64,000 nt of DNA, taken from the NCBI GenBank assembly GCA_934718135.1, contig CAKUZW010000002.1, forward strand, positions 310,001 through 374,000, read 5' to 3'. Positions 50,396 to 58,138 of this stretch are shown piece by piece. The DNA is from an uncultured Candidatus Melainabacteria bacterium. GTDB taxonomy: Bacteria; Cyanobacteriota; Vampirovibrionia; Gastranaerophilales; Gastranaerophilaceae. Below the pieces are notes generated by a model. It saw only the letters and a program-made list of their open reading frames with translations, searched no databases and was not told the DNA's origin. The number at the start of each line of letters is the position of its first letter. The stretch's first letter is position 1. A program made the position numbers and the translations under genes.

Positions 50396-51406
50396 TTGCA
50401 AAACTCAAAAATAAAACCACTGACAAAATCACAAATTTTAATTTCAATAGACAGATTGACACGTTTTAAAAACACTGAAACAAAGTATCTGCGGGTTTTT
50501 CGAGATATATTGACTCAAAATTTGATTGAACCTAAATTCAAAAAATCGGATTTAGAAAAAATGGATTATACAGAGTTAAAAAATTGGGCAGAATATATAT
50601 TTAATTCCTCTATACAAAACCTTGGGCTCCCGCAAGACGAAGATTATTCAATAAATCAAAAGCTTTTTGATTATGAAAGATCAGTGTTTATTTTTGGGTC
50701 AGATGTAGAAAATTTGTTGAAAAATAAAATTAATTTTAAGGCATGTGTTCAACTTATTGATGAAAATTCTCCTAAAAATTTGTTGTGGTTAAAGGAACTC
50801 AATTCAACTTTGCTAAATGATATTCGAAAAATAAGAGAGCAAAAGTCCCTTCGTTTCCCGATAGATAAAGTTGTTATAGCAGAAGGGGCAACCGAAGAGA
50901 CTCTGCTACCTGAGTTTGCTAAAAGATGTGATTTTGATTTTGATAAAGAAGGAATTTATGTACTCTCCGCAGGCGGAAAAAATCAGGTTGTAAAGCTTTA
51001 TTACCAAATGGTTGAAACTCTAAGAATTCCGATTTTTGTGTTATTGGATAAAGATGCAAAAGAAAATTTGGAAGAAATAAAACCAAAATTGCGAGAAATT
51101 GATAAAAGTCACTTGCTTGATTGTGGGGAATTTGAGGATTTACTACCGCTAGAACTGGTCGAAAAAACGCTAGAAGATGAATTGAAAAATATTTCAATAT
51201 TAGAAAAAGAAAAATTGAATGAAGATATTCCTCGAGTAAAATTTTTGGAAGAGGTATTCAAAAATCGAGGCATGCACGAATTTAAAAAAGTAGAATTTGC
51301 TCAAATGGTGAAAAGAAATATAAAAAGCAAATCAGACATATCACCTGAAGTAGTTGAAATTATTGAGGAAATACAGGCTTCTACAAAAAGGAAAACAAAA
51401 TTATAA
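50396..51406 (+). CDS. Stand-alone OLD-type TOPRIM-domain protein
   Basis: A 336-residue protein. The N-terminal half is helical and Lys/Glu-rich. Residues about 155-260 form a TOPRIM fold: IAEGATEETLLPE (catalytic Glu163, Glu167 nearby), VLSAGGKNQV, then FVLLDKDAKEN (Asp218, Asp220), and a later CGEFEDLLPLE. The same arrangement ends OLD-family nucleases, but the ATPase half is absent here. It begins at TTG with AAAGAGG ribosome site. tRNA-Glu follows after about 65 bp and an integrase fragment lies beyond it, so it may be a mobile defence or plasmid-derived gene. Function is inferred. Confidence 0.65.
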   Translation: MQNSKIKPLTKSQILISIDRLTRFKNTETKYLRVFRDILTQNLIEPKFKKSDLEKMDYTELKNWAEYIFNSSIQNLGLPQDEDYSINQKLFDYERSVFIFGSDVENLLKNKINFKACVQLIDENSPKNLLWLKELNSTLLNDIRKIREQKSLRFPIDKVVIAEGATEETLLPEFAKRCDFDFDKEGIYVLSAGGKNQVVKLYYQMVETLRIPIFVLLDKDAKENLEEIKPKLREIDKSHLLDCGEFEDLLPLELVEKTLEDELKNISILEKEKLNEDIPRVKFLEEVFKNRGMHEFKKVEFAQMVKRNIKSKSDISPEVVEIIEEIQASTKRKTKL

Positions 51407-51424
51407 AAAAATAAAACAAAATGG

Positions 51425-51453
51425 TTGACATTTAAAAATGTTTAGCATACAAT
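51425..51453 (+). promoter_or_regulatory. Promoter of tRNA-Glu
   Basis: Consensus TTGACA, exact 17-bp spacer, TACAAT; expected start about 10 nt before the tRNA. Confidence 0.85.
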
Positions 51454-51470
51454 AAGTTTCGTAAGCACTA

Positions 51471-51546
51471 GCCCCCATCGTCTAGAGGCCTAGGACAACA
51501 CCCTTTCACGGTGTAGACAGCGATTCGAATTCGCTTGGGGGTACCA
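51471..51546 (+). tRNA. tRNA-Glu(TTC)
   Basis: Acceptor GCCCCCA/TGGGGGT, anticodon stem ACACC/GGTGT with loop CTTTCAC (anticodon TTC), T-arm with TTCGAAT; discriminator A at 51543 and encoded CCA (51544-51546). Unlike tRNA-Thr here, the CCA is in the gene. Confidence 0.95.
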
Positions 51547-51555
51547 TATTAATAT

Positions 51556-51578
51556 AAGAGGCTTTGAGCCTCTTTTTT
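51556..51578 (+). terminator. Terminator of tRNA-Glu
   Basis: AAGAGGCT/AGCCTCTT with a TTG loop and T run, 10 bp after the tRNA. Confidence 0.9.
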
Positions 51579-51665
51579 AATGCTCAAATACGCACCAAAA
51601 TACCCCATTTGGTAACGGCTTTGGTAACGGGAAGAAAGCATGAGAAAATTTGAACCTAATTAAAC

Positions 51666-51992
51666 CTATTTCACAGGTACATCTTTCATGTGTTTAAATT
51701 CTTCACTATGCACTCCATCATTCATTATTAAATCTACTTTAGACGTATTACTTGTTGGTTTAATATACATGCTCATTTCTTTTTGAAACTTCTTAAACTC
51801 TAAAAATGTAAGTATTTCTTTCAAGTCGTCTTTATCATACCCCATTTGTAAAAAGGTGGTTCTTAATATCTCATCATTTCTCTGATGAGCAGGGATTGAT
51901 TTTCTTGCAAAATGAAAATCAAGACAAGCAGATTTGTGTCCGAAAATATCATTAAACCTTAACTGGTGCAAGATTAGGAGAATATTCTGCAA
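51666..51992 (-). CDS. Hypothetical protein or gene remnant
   Basis: A 108-residue frame that I do not recognise. It overlaps, on the opposite strand, the start of the recombinase fragment. The C-terminal half (from about residue 48, LQMGYDKDDLKEILTFLEFKKF) is helical and looks coding; the first 35 residues look like chance sequence. It may be the remains of a mobile-element gene. No good ribosome site at the listed start. Confidence 0.3.
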   Translation of the reverse strand: MQNILLILHQLRFNDIFGHKSACLDFHFARKSIPAHQRNDEILRTTFLQMGYDKDDLKEILTFLEFKKFQKEMSMYIKPTSNTSKVDLIMNDGVHSEEFKHMKDVPVK

Positions 51993-52087
51993 TTAGACGT
52001 TCTGATATAGATATGGAAAATAAAACTATCTATATTACTAAACAATTAACATTAACTTCTTTAGATGGAAGTTTTAAAGGAGCTTAG
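51956..52087 (+). pseudogene. Tyrosine recombinase (integrase) fragment
   Basis: A short open stretch reads LTGARLGEYSAIRRSDIDMENKT in part, which is the first catalytic box (TGxRxxE) of phage-type integrases, with the Arg. It is bounded by stops on both sides and lacks the C-terminal HxLR and Tyr boxes, so it is a remnant. It lies 410 bp from tRNA-Glu, the usual kind of target. Confidence 0.65.
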
Positions 52088-52239
52088 GAATTATTTTTAA
52101 TACTATTAATTAATTTTAAAATTCTTTTCTGTCTGCAACAATTTTCATAAAATATTGCAGGCAGAAAGGTGGGATGCAGAAATATTTGAAGAAGCTTTCA
52201 AATTAAACAAGGTCATAATGCAAAAAATAAGCAACTAAA

Positions 52240-52263
52240 CAAAAGTGGTATATCTAAACCACT
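52240..52263 (-). terminator. Likely terminator of the leftward KS-DH-KR-KS operon
   Basis: AGTGGT/ACCACT arms with an 8-nt loop, followed leftward by TTTTGTTT; 46 bp past the last stop codon of the operon. Confidence 0.6.
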
Positions 52264-52308
52264 TATAATATTTACTATCTTTACTATATTTTGATCCTTC
52301 TTCGTCTT

Positions 52309-53538
52309 TTACATTCGTTTTATAATCAGTGAAGTATTTATGCCGCCGAAGGCAAAATTATTTGTCATTACATACTCTGTATCAATAACTCTTCCGGAGG
52401 CAGTGATATAATCCAAGTTTTGAGCACAATTAGCATCCAAATTTTCTAAATTTAATGTTGGGCAAAACCATTTATTATTCATCATTTGAACAGACAATAT
52501 CGCTTCTATCGCACCACAAGCTCCCAAAGTATGTCCCGTATAACTTTTTATTGTTGATATTGGAACCCCATTATCAAACACCATTCCAGTTGCATTTGTT
52601 TCTGCAATATCACCAGAAATTGTAGCCGTTCCATGTGCATTTACATAACCGATTTCATCTTTAGAAATATTTGCATCCGCAATTGAATTCTTCATAACCT
52701 GTGCCATAGTCTCTTTATTCGGATTTGTCACATGGGTGCCATCTGTATTTGTTGAAAAGCCTACAATCTCAGCATAAATCTTTGCCCCCCTTGCTTTTGC
52801 ATGTTCATATTCTTCCAGAATAACAGTGCCTGCCCCTTCTCCAATTACCAATCCGTCCCTATCTTTATCAAATGGTCTTGGGGTTAATTGTGGAGTATCA
52901 TTCTTGGTACTTGTTGCATACAAAATATCAAAAACTCCAATCTGAGAAGGATGAATTTCATCCCCACCCCCTGCAATCATAACTGTTTGATAACCATTTT
53001 TAATCGCCTCATAAGCATACCCTATTCCCAATGAACCTGATGTACATGCTGTTGATGTAGGAATTAATCTTCCTCGAGTTTTAAAATAAAGAGATATATT
53101 CACTGCGGCAGTCTGCGGCATCATTTTGATATAAGAACTTGAATTTAAGGATTTTACATCGTCTTTTGCATAAAGAGAATAAAAATCAAAAACGGCATCC
53201 AAAGACCCGCTAGAAGAGCCATAACTAACTCCAGTCTGACCGGACGAAATAATTTCATCTCCCAACAATCCTGCATCTTTCAATGCTTCTTCTGCTGTTG
53301 CAACCGCCATAACAGACAAAGGTCCCATTGTTCTGAGAACTTTTCTATCAAAATGTTCAGGTTGTTTAAACCCGTCAACCGTTGCAACTAATCTGGTATT
53401 TAACTTCTTAAATCTATCTAATTCTTTCCAATATCTGACACAATTTTTGTAGGTTTTTAATCTCTCAAATGCAGTATCTACACTTGAACCCAAAGGAGAA
53501 GCCAAAGACATGCCTGTAATAACAACTCTTTTCCCCAT
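52309..53538 (-). CDS. Beta-ketoacyl-ACP synthase (FabF-like), aryl-polyene type
   Basis: A 409-residue condensing enzyme that extends an ACP-bound chain with malonyl-ACP. The triad is complete: Cys165 in STACTSGS, His302 in NAHGTATISGD, His336 in YTGHTLGA. Length fits FabF. It is last in the leftward operon, and its start overlaps the KR stop by 1 bp. Aryl-polyene clusters (ape O-P-Q-R in E. coli) end their KS-DH-KR-KS run with such an enzyme, so this corresponds to ApeR by order. A general fatty-acid FabF is the alternative, but the neighbours argue against it. Confidence 0.9.
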   Translation of the reverse strand: MGKRVVITGMSLASPLGSSVDTAFERLKTYKNCVRYWKELDRFKKLNTRLVATVDGFKQPEHFDRKVLRTMGPLSVMAVATAEEALKDAGLLGDEIISSGQTGVSYGSSSGSLDAVFDFYSLYAKDDVKSLNSSSYIKMMPQTAAVNISLYFKTRGRLIPTSTACTSGSLGIGYAYEAIKNGYQTVMIAGGGDEIHPSQIGVFDILYATSTKNDTPQLTPRPFDKDRDGLVIGEGAGTVILEEYEHAKARGAKIYAEIVGFSTNTDGTHVTNPNKETMAQVMKNSIADANISKDEIGYVNAHGTATISGDIAETNATGMVFDNGVPISTIKSYTGHTLGACGAIEAILSVQMMNNKWFCPTLNLENLDANCAQNLDYITASGRVIDTEYVMTNNFAFGGINTSLIIKRM

Positions 53539-54260
53539 TATATAACTAAACCTCCATTTATTGATATTACCTGTCCTGTAATATAAGACGCATCATCACT
53601 CATTAAATATTTTATCAGACCTGCAACTTCTTCCGGTTTACCCATTCTCTTTAGTGGAATTTGTTTAATCACATCTTCCGGAATATCTTGCGTCATATCA
53701 GACTCAATAATTCCGGGGGCTACACAATTTACCGTAATTTTTCTTTTTGCAAGTTCTTTAGCTAAAGCTTTTGTTGCTCCGATAATGCCCGCTTTTGATG
53801 CACTATAATTTACCTGTCCTCTGTTCCCAACCATTCCGGAAATAGAAGAAATTGTTATAATTCTTCCTTTTCTTGCTTGAACCATATACATACATAAAGG
53901 TTTTAAAACATTGTAAAAACCACCAAGATTTGTATTAATAACATCATCCCACTCAAAATCTTCAAGAGCGGGAAAAGGATTATCCTTGGCTATTCCTGCA
54001 TTTAGGACAACACCATAATAAATTCCATTATCTTCAATATCTTTTAGAAGCTGTTTTTTAGTTTCTTCTCTATCACTTATATCAAAGGCTAAAGCTCGAC
54101 ATTCAACATTAAAACTTTTAATTTCTGAGATTAAATCGTTTAATCTTGAAACATCTTTAGAACAATGAAGGACTATATTATATCCTGATTTTGCTAAAGC
54201 AATTGCTGTTGCTCTTCCAATTCCTCGGCTGGATCCTGTTATTAAAACTGTTTTATCCAT
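53538..54260 (-). CDS. 3-oxoacyl-ACP reductase (FabG-like)
   Basis: A 240-residue short-chain dehydrogenase that reduces beta-ketoacyl-ACP with NADPH. The Gly-rich loop GSSRGIG is at residues 9-15 and NAG at about 87-89. The active site is Ser138/139 in ISSISG, Tyr152 and Lys156 in YSASK. The ATG at 54260 overlaps the dehydratase stop by 8 bp; the longer frame to 54302 adds a non-family leader. Order matches ApeQ. Confidence 0.93.
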   Translation of the reverse strand: MDKTVLITGSSRGIGRATAIALAKSGYNIVLHCSKDVSRLNDLISEIKSFNVECRALAFDISDREETKKQLLKDIEDNGIYYGVVLNAGIAKDNPFPALEDFEWDDVINTNLGGFYNVLKPLCMYMVQARKGRIITISSISGMVGNRGQVNYSASKAGIIGATKALAKELAKRKITVNCVAPGIIESDMTQDIPEDVIKQIPLKRMGKPEEVAGLIKYLMSDDASYITGQVISINGGLVI

Positions 54261-54705
54261 TGTTTTCAATAAACTCCTTAATATCATTACTTTGATAAAC
54301 ATTTACAGTTGCACTGGCGATTTCTTCTTCATTATCATAAATAATACAATCAAATGCAACAATTTGATTATCTGTAAATATTTCGTGTATTTTTATTATG
54401 TAGCTTTTATGATTTTCAAAATATTCAATGGCACAATTATATAATCTTGCACCCAATAAAAAACCAATTTTAGGATGGTTACAATTATTTTTAAAATACG
54501 CATAACAGCCAATTGATTGAGCCATAAATTCAATTCCGGATACTGCATTTATGCCATTATGAATTTTGTCAAATAATATTTTTTTATTATGAATATTTAC
54601 AATAGCGGTTAAAGTTTTATCTTCCAAATTATATTCTAAAATATCATCTATCAAAATCATTGGAGGTTTGTGAGGCAAAATTTTTGTCAAATCATATTTA
54701 GGCAT
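54253..54705 (-). CDS. Hotdog-fold 3-hydroxyacyl-ACP dehydratase (ApeP-like)
   Basis: A 150-residue hotdog protein that starts KYDLTKILPHKPPMILIDDI, as FabZ/ApeP-type dehydratases do (His in LPHKPPM). The GIEFMAQSIGCYAYF helix carries the acidic residue. It should remove water from 3-hydroxyacyl-ACP to make trans double bonds of the polyene. The ATG at 54705 has a GGAGGAAA ribosome site and overlaps the KS stop by 8 bp; a longer frame to 54843 lies inside the KS gene. Confidence 0.82.
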   Translation of the reverse strand: MPKYDLTKILPHKPPMILIDDILEYNLEDKTLTAIVNIHNKKILFDKIHNGINAVSGIEFMAQSIGCYAYFKNNCNHPKIGFLLGARLYNCAIEYFENHKSYIIKIHEIFTDNQIVAFDCIIYDNEEEIASATVNVYQSNDIKEFIENNG

Positions 54706-55840
54706 AGTTATTTCCTCCAAGAATAATCGCAGCATTCGTTCCGCCAAAACCAAAAGCTGTACATAAACATGTTTTGATATTAAATATATCATTTTCTTCA
54801 GATTTGACAAGTTTAATTTTAGGCAAACTTGGATCGTATTCACCGTTATAAACGTGCGGATATAATTTAGTTTTTCGTTTTTTCAACAACTCACAACATA
54901 GTGCAACTTCTATAGCTGCCGCAGCCCCCAAACAATGTCCGGTCAATGGTTTTGTTGAACTGCAAGGAATATTTTCTCCAAAAATAAAGTTTATCGCTTG
55001 AGCTTCCATAATATCATTTGAAACAGTTCCTGTCCCATGTAAATTTATGTAATTGATTTGATTAGGAGATAAATTTGCTTCCTTCATTGCAAATTGAATT
55101 GCTTTTATAGACTCTTTTGCCATCGGATCAGGACAAGTCGAATGATAAATATCTGTTGTTTCGCCAATGCCTAAAATTTCAATTTCAGGATTTTCTTGTT
55201 TTGCTAATATAAATGCAGCAACTCCTTCACCAATATTTATTCCTTCACGATTAGCACCAAAAGGATTTGTCGGATTTGGAGATAATACTTCAAGGGAGTT
55301 AAAACCAAATATAGGTAATTTAGCAATTGAATCAACGCCAATAACAATTACAATTTTGGCAATCTCATTATTTAATATATCTTTTGCGATTGAAAAAGCT
55401 TTTATTCCGGAAGAGCAAGCTGTAGATACAGTCATTGCAAGGTTATTTAATTTAAAATAATCTTTAACAAACATTGCAGGATTTCCCAGTTCAAAATAAT
55501 TCAAATTTTTAATAACCTCATATTCTTCTACCCCGGTATTAGTTGTTGCAACAACTACAGCAATTTCCGAATTTCCATATTTATCAATAAAATAATCTAT
55601 ATCTTTTTTTAATAACCCCAAACATTTTAAAACTAATTGATTACAACGGGTGTTATAATCAATATTTTGTATTTGAGGTAAATTTTCATCAACAATCCCA
55701 ATTCTTACTTTTTTGTTTTTAATAATATCTTCTGTTATTTTGAAATGAGTATTATCGCCAACAAGTGCATTATGGGATATTTTATCCATACCACAACCTA
55801 AATTACATACTGCATTGAAATTTATTATACCAATTCCCAT
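54698..55840 (-). CDS. Beta-ketoacyl synthase (ApeO-like)
   Basis: A 380-residue ketosynthase with a complete triad: Cys142 in STACSSG, His268 in NLHGTGTVSND, His302 in LTGHCLGA. It is shorter than FabF and divergent from the second KS at 52309 (they are not recent duplicates). First gene of the leftward operon, with a short or absent leader behind a shared, palindromic -10 region. Order matches ApeO. It likely makes the early condensations or works with the chain-length-factor-like protein encoded divergently. Confidence 0.88.
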   Translation of the reverse strand: MGIGIINFNAVCNLGCGMDKISHNALVGDNTHFKITEDIIKNKKVRIGIVDENLPQIQNIDYNTRCNQLVLKCLGLLKKDIDYFIDKYGNSEIAVVVATTNTGVEEYEVIKNLNYFELGNPAMFVKDYFKLNNLAMTVSTACSSGIKAFSIAKDILNNEIAKIVIVIGVDSIAKLPIFGFNSLEVLSPNPTNPFGANREGINIGEGVAAFILAKQENPEIEILGIGETTDIYHSTCPDPMAKESIKAIQFAMKEANLSPNQINYINLHGTGTVSNDIMEAQAINFIFGENIPCSSTKPLTGHCLGAAAAIEVALCCELLKKRKTKLYPHVYNGEYDPSLPKIKLVKSEENDIFNIKTCLCTAFGFGGTNAAIILGGNNYA

Positions 55841-55853
55841 AATAACTAACTTT

Positions 55854-55863
55854 ATTATATAAT
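55854..55863. promoter_or_regulatory. Shared bidirectional -10 region of the two polyene operons
   Basis: TTATTATATAATAA reads as TATAAT on both strands. Rightward it ends 6 nt before the ATG at 55870 (leaderless geometry). Leftward it ends 13 nt before the ATG at 55840. Only 29 bp separate the two start codons, so expression of the two operons is almost surely linked. Confidence 0.65.
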
Positions 55864-55869
55864 AAGGAT

Positions 55870-56469
55870 ATGGGAAATACTAGATTTTATATTGAAAAAG
55901 TTTCTTTTAAAACCCAAAAAGATGCCAAACTGGATTGTATTCCAATGTTATTACGCCGAAAGTTGAGCAATCTTGACAAACTGGCTATATCTACAATAAA
56001 TAGCGTTTTTGATGACAACATTGAAGAATTTATATTTTCATCCCAGTATGGAGAATTCGAAAGACTGTTTTCAATAATTGAACAATATACTAAAAATAAT
56101 GAGGTTTCTCCAATCGCATTTTCAGCATCAGTTCATAATTATATCGGCGGAATTTTGTCATTAGTAAAACATTCAACAATTCCATACTATGCAATTTCGG
56201 CAGGAGAAAACAGTTTATCTTACGGGTTAATAAAATCAATAATATCTAAAAAAAGAGTTTTATATTGTTATGCAGATAATTTTCAAAAAGAGCAAAGTGT
56301 TTCTTTAATCATCTCGCCCGATTTTACAAAAGACACCACATGTGTTGAATTTCAGAAAAAAAAATCTACCTGTCAAAATAGTGAATATGAAAGTTTTTAC
56401 AAATTTTTGAATGGTGAACTACCGACTTTTAATACAGATTTGGGAGAATTCAATGTTATTCATAACTAG
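55870..56469 (+). CDS. Ketosynthase-like chain-length factor (Ketoacyl-synt_2 type)
   Basis: A 199-residue truncated ketosynthase fold. The segment SPIAFSASVHNYIGG is the hallmark of the family: the position of the nucleophilic Cys is taken by His/Asn-containing sequence, so it cannot condense on its own. Such proteins pair with an active KS and set chain length (ApeC in E. coli). AAGGAT is the only ribosome-site-like sequence and it is inside the leaderless window. It is first of the rightward operon. Its stop overlaps the acyltransferase start by 17 bp. Confidence 0.82.
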   Translation: MGNTRFYIEKVSFKTQKDAKLDCIPMLLRRKLSNLDKLAISTINSVFDDNIEEFIFSSQYGEFERLFSIIEQYTKNNEVSPIAFSASVHNYIGGILSLVKHSTIPYYAISAGENSLSYGLIKSIISKKRVLYCYADNFQKEQSVSLIISPDFTKDTTCVEFQKKKSTCQNSEYESFYKFLNGELPTFNTDLGEFNVIHN

Positions 56470-57205
56470 ATTTATTCGCTCAATATTGGTTTTATTCAGT
56501 TTTGCAATTTTTGGAATAGGAGCAATAATTTTAAACTTTTTGATTTTTCCAATAGCCCAAATCATTCTAAAAGATAACAAACTATTATATTTTTACTCTG
56601 ATATTATTCGCCAAGCTTGGAAATGGTTTGTTGGAATTTTGATATCTTTAAAAATCATAAAGCTAAATATTTCAGGATTAGAAGATATCAAACAAATTCG
56701 GCAAAAAGTAATCGTTGCAACACATCCAAGTTTTATTGATATTCTAATTCTTATTGCATTAATTCCAAGAACTTCTTGTATTGTCAAATACTCTTTAAGC
56801 AGAAATCCAATACTATTTAATTTAGTAAATTCGATTTTTATAATGGAAGATGAGTCACTGGACAAGCTAAAATTCCATACAAAACAAATGATAGAAAAAG
56901 GATTTAACATTGTTATTTTTCCTATGGGTATTCGACATAGACGGAATGAATTTCCAAAAATAAAAAAAGGAGCAGCAACTATTGCAATAAACGCAAAGTG
57001 CAATATTGTCGCATTGAAATATTATACTGATTCTGATTTCCTCTTCATTCATCAACCAATATATGAAGCCGGAGACAAAACAGTAAATTATGACCTATCC
57101 TATGCTGGAGAAATTGACGTAATATCAATGCTACAAACCACAGATAACGAAATCGTTATAAAAAAGAATATTACAAAAAAGATAGAATCTAGTTTGTATC
57201 AATAA
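56453..57205 (+). CDS. 1-acyl-glycerol-3-phosphate acyltransferase-like protein (ApeD-like)
   Basis: A 250-residue membrane acyltransferase of the PlsC family. One N-terminal transmembrane segment (about 8-32) is followed by the catalytic HX4D (His91-Asp96 in THPSFID), the FPMGIRHRR acceptor motif, and KKGAATIA. In aryl-polyene clusters this enzyme attaches the chain to a lipid or lyso-lipid. The ATG at 56453 has a GGAGA ribosome site and lies inside the preceding gene. It is followed 20 bp later by the first ACP. Confidence 0.85.
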   Translation: MLFITRFIRSILVLFSFAIFGIGAIILNFLIFPIAQIILKDNKLLYFYSDIIRQAWKWFVGILISLKIIKLNISGLEDIKQIRQKVIVATHPSFIDILILIALIPRTSCIVKYSLSRNPILFNLVNSIFIMEDESLDKLKFHTKQMIEKGFNIVIFPMGIRHRRNEFPKIKKGAATIAINAKCNIVALKYYTDSDFLFIHQPIYEAGDKTVNYDLSYAGEIDVISMLQTTDNEIVIKKNITKKIESSLYQ

Positions 57206-57212
57206 GTTATGA

Positions 57213-57218
57213 TATAAT
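57213..57218 (+). promoter_or_regulatory. TATAAT box for leaderless first ACP
   Basis: The box ends 6 nt before the ATG at 57225, inside the operon, and could raise ACP expression over that of the neighbours. No ribosome site. Confidence 0.5.
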
Positions 57219-57224
57219 AAATCT

Positions 57225-57485
57225 ATGGATATAAAAGAAGAATTAAAAAATTTAATAATTACAACTTTAGAATTAGATGAAATAACTCCGGATGATATTA
57301 TTGATAATGAACCCTTGTTTGTCGATGGGTTAGGTTTAGATTCTATTGATGCTTTAGAACTTGGTATGGCTCTAAAAAAGAAATATAATATCGTAATGGG
57401 CAACAATAAAGATACGAATAAAAAACATTTTGCATCAATAAATTCACTCGCAGAATTTGTGGAGGCGAATCGAAATGACCAATAA
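57225..57485 (+). CDS. Acyl carrier protein (first)
   Basis: An 86-residue ACP. The phosphopantetheine site is Ser40 in GLGLDSIDALEL. A family helix pattern surrounds it; the fold is acidic. The extension GNNKDTNKKHFAS is unusual for a housekeeping ACP and similar to those in APE-type clusters (ApeE-like). A strong TATAAT lies upstream. Its stop overlaps the second ACP start by 11 bp. Confidence 0.88.
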   Translation: MDIKEELKNLIITTLELDEITPDDIIDNEPLFVDGLGLDSIDALELGMALKKKYNIVMGNNKDTNKKHFASINSLAEFVEANRNDQ

Positions 57486-57738
57486 TTTTTCAAAAGAAGA
57501 TATATTAGAAGAATTAACTAGAATTTTAGTAGAAGAATTAGAAATTCCTAGTGAAAAAATTGTTGGTTCAAGCAATTTATTCACTGATTTAGATTTGGAT
57601 AGCATTGATGCTGTTGATATAGCTGTTAGAATGCAACGCTTTACTGATAAAAAATTAACACCTGAAGAATTTAAACAAATTCAAACTGTTGATGATGTAG
57701 TTAATGCGGTGTGGGCTCTTTTAAATAATAATGAATAA
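57475..57738 (+). CDS. Acyl carrier protein (second)
   Basis: An 87-residue ACP with Ser43 in LDLDSIDAVDI. GGAGG lies before the ATG at 57475; the frame from 57457 lies inside the previous gene. Two unlike ACPs side by side are diagnostic for aryl-polyene clusters, where one is used for starter loading and one for elongation (ApeE/ApeF). Its stop overlaps the following membrane protein by 8 bp. Confidence 0.9.
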   Translation: MTNNFSKEDILEELTRILVEELEIPSEKIVGSSNLFTDLDLDSIDAVDIAVRMQRFTDKKLTPEEFKQIQTVDDVVNAVWALLNNNE

Positions 57739-58138
57739 ATTGGTTAAAATTGTATTATCAATTATTTTAATGCAAATTGTTATATTAATTGTTCACTACA
57801 CAAAATGGCATTTTGTAAAACTTTATCCTGTTGTAGTTAATTGTTTTATCTTCTTAGTGTTTTTTACATCTTCATTCTCAAAAGAAACAGTTATTCAAAA
57901 ATTTGCAAAACTTACAGAACCGAATATTAAACCTAAAGCATTAGAATATACAAGAAAATTAACCTACTATTGGGCAATATTTACTTTTTTTAACTTTCTA
58001 ATCTCTTTATGGACGGTCTTTTTGCCTCAAAAAATTTGGTCAATTTATAACGGAATTATTTCTTATATTTTAGTTGGAAGCTTTTTTGCGATAGAATATT
58101 TTGTAAGAAAAAGATTTAAGAAAAAATATGGTTGCTAA
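57731..58138 (+). CDS. Small membrane protein of the polyene cluster (ApeG-like)
   Basis: A 135-residue protein with four hydrophobic segments (about 5-25, 33-52, 78-98 and 104-124) and a basic end. The pattern FLVFFTSSF, then NIKPKALEYTRKLTYYWAIF is that of the small predicted membrane protein (COG4648 type) found in APE clusters. No catalytic residues are seen; a scaffold or membrane partner role for the synthesis complex is possible. Overlaps both neighbours. Confidence 0.72.
   Translation: MNKLVKIVLSIILMQIVILIVHYTKWHFVKLYPVVVNCFIFLVFFTSSFSKETVIQKFAKLTEPNIKPKALEYTRKLTYYWAIFTFFNFLISLWTVFLPQKIWSIYNGIISYILVGSFFAIEYFVRKRFKKKYGC

Larger units (their letters stand above)
51580..52308. other. 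Mobile-element debris between tRNA-Glu and the polyene cluster
   Basis: It has a tandem GGTAACGG pair (about 51610-51630), a 108-codon leftward frame (51666-51992), a tyrosine-recombinase fragment, a 13-bp inverted repeat (52126-52138 with 52155-52167) and a leftward hairpin terminator near 52244. The mix suggests decayed insertion at the tRNA. Confidence 0.6.

Noticed and set aside
52309..55840. Ordinary fatty acid synthesis operon
   Set aside because: Two unlike KS proteins, a chain-length-factor-like protein, two ACPs, a ligase, a LolA-like carrier and an MMPL exporter next to it point to a polyene-type pathway.
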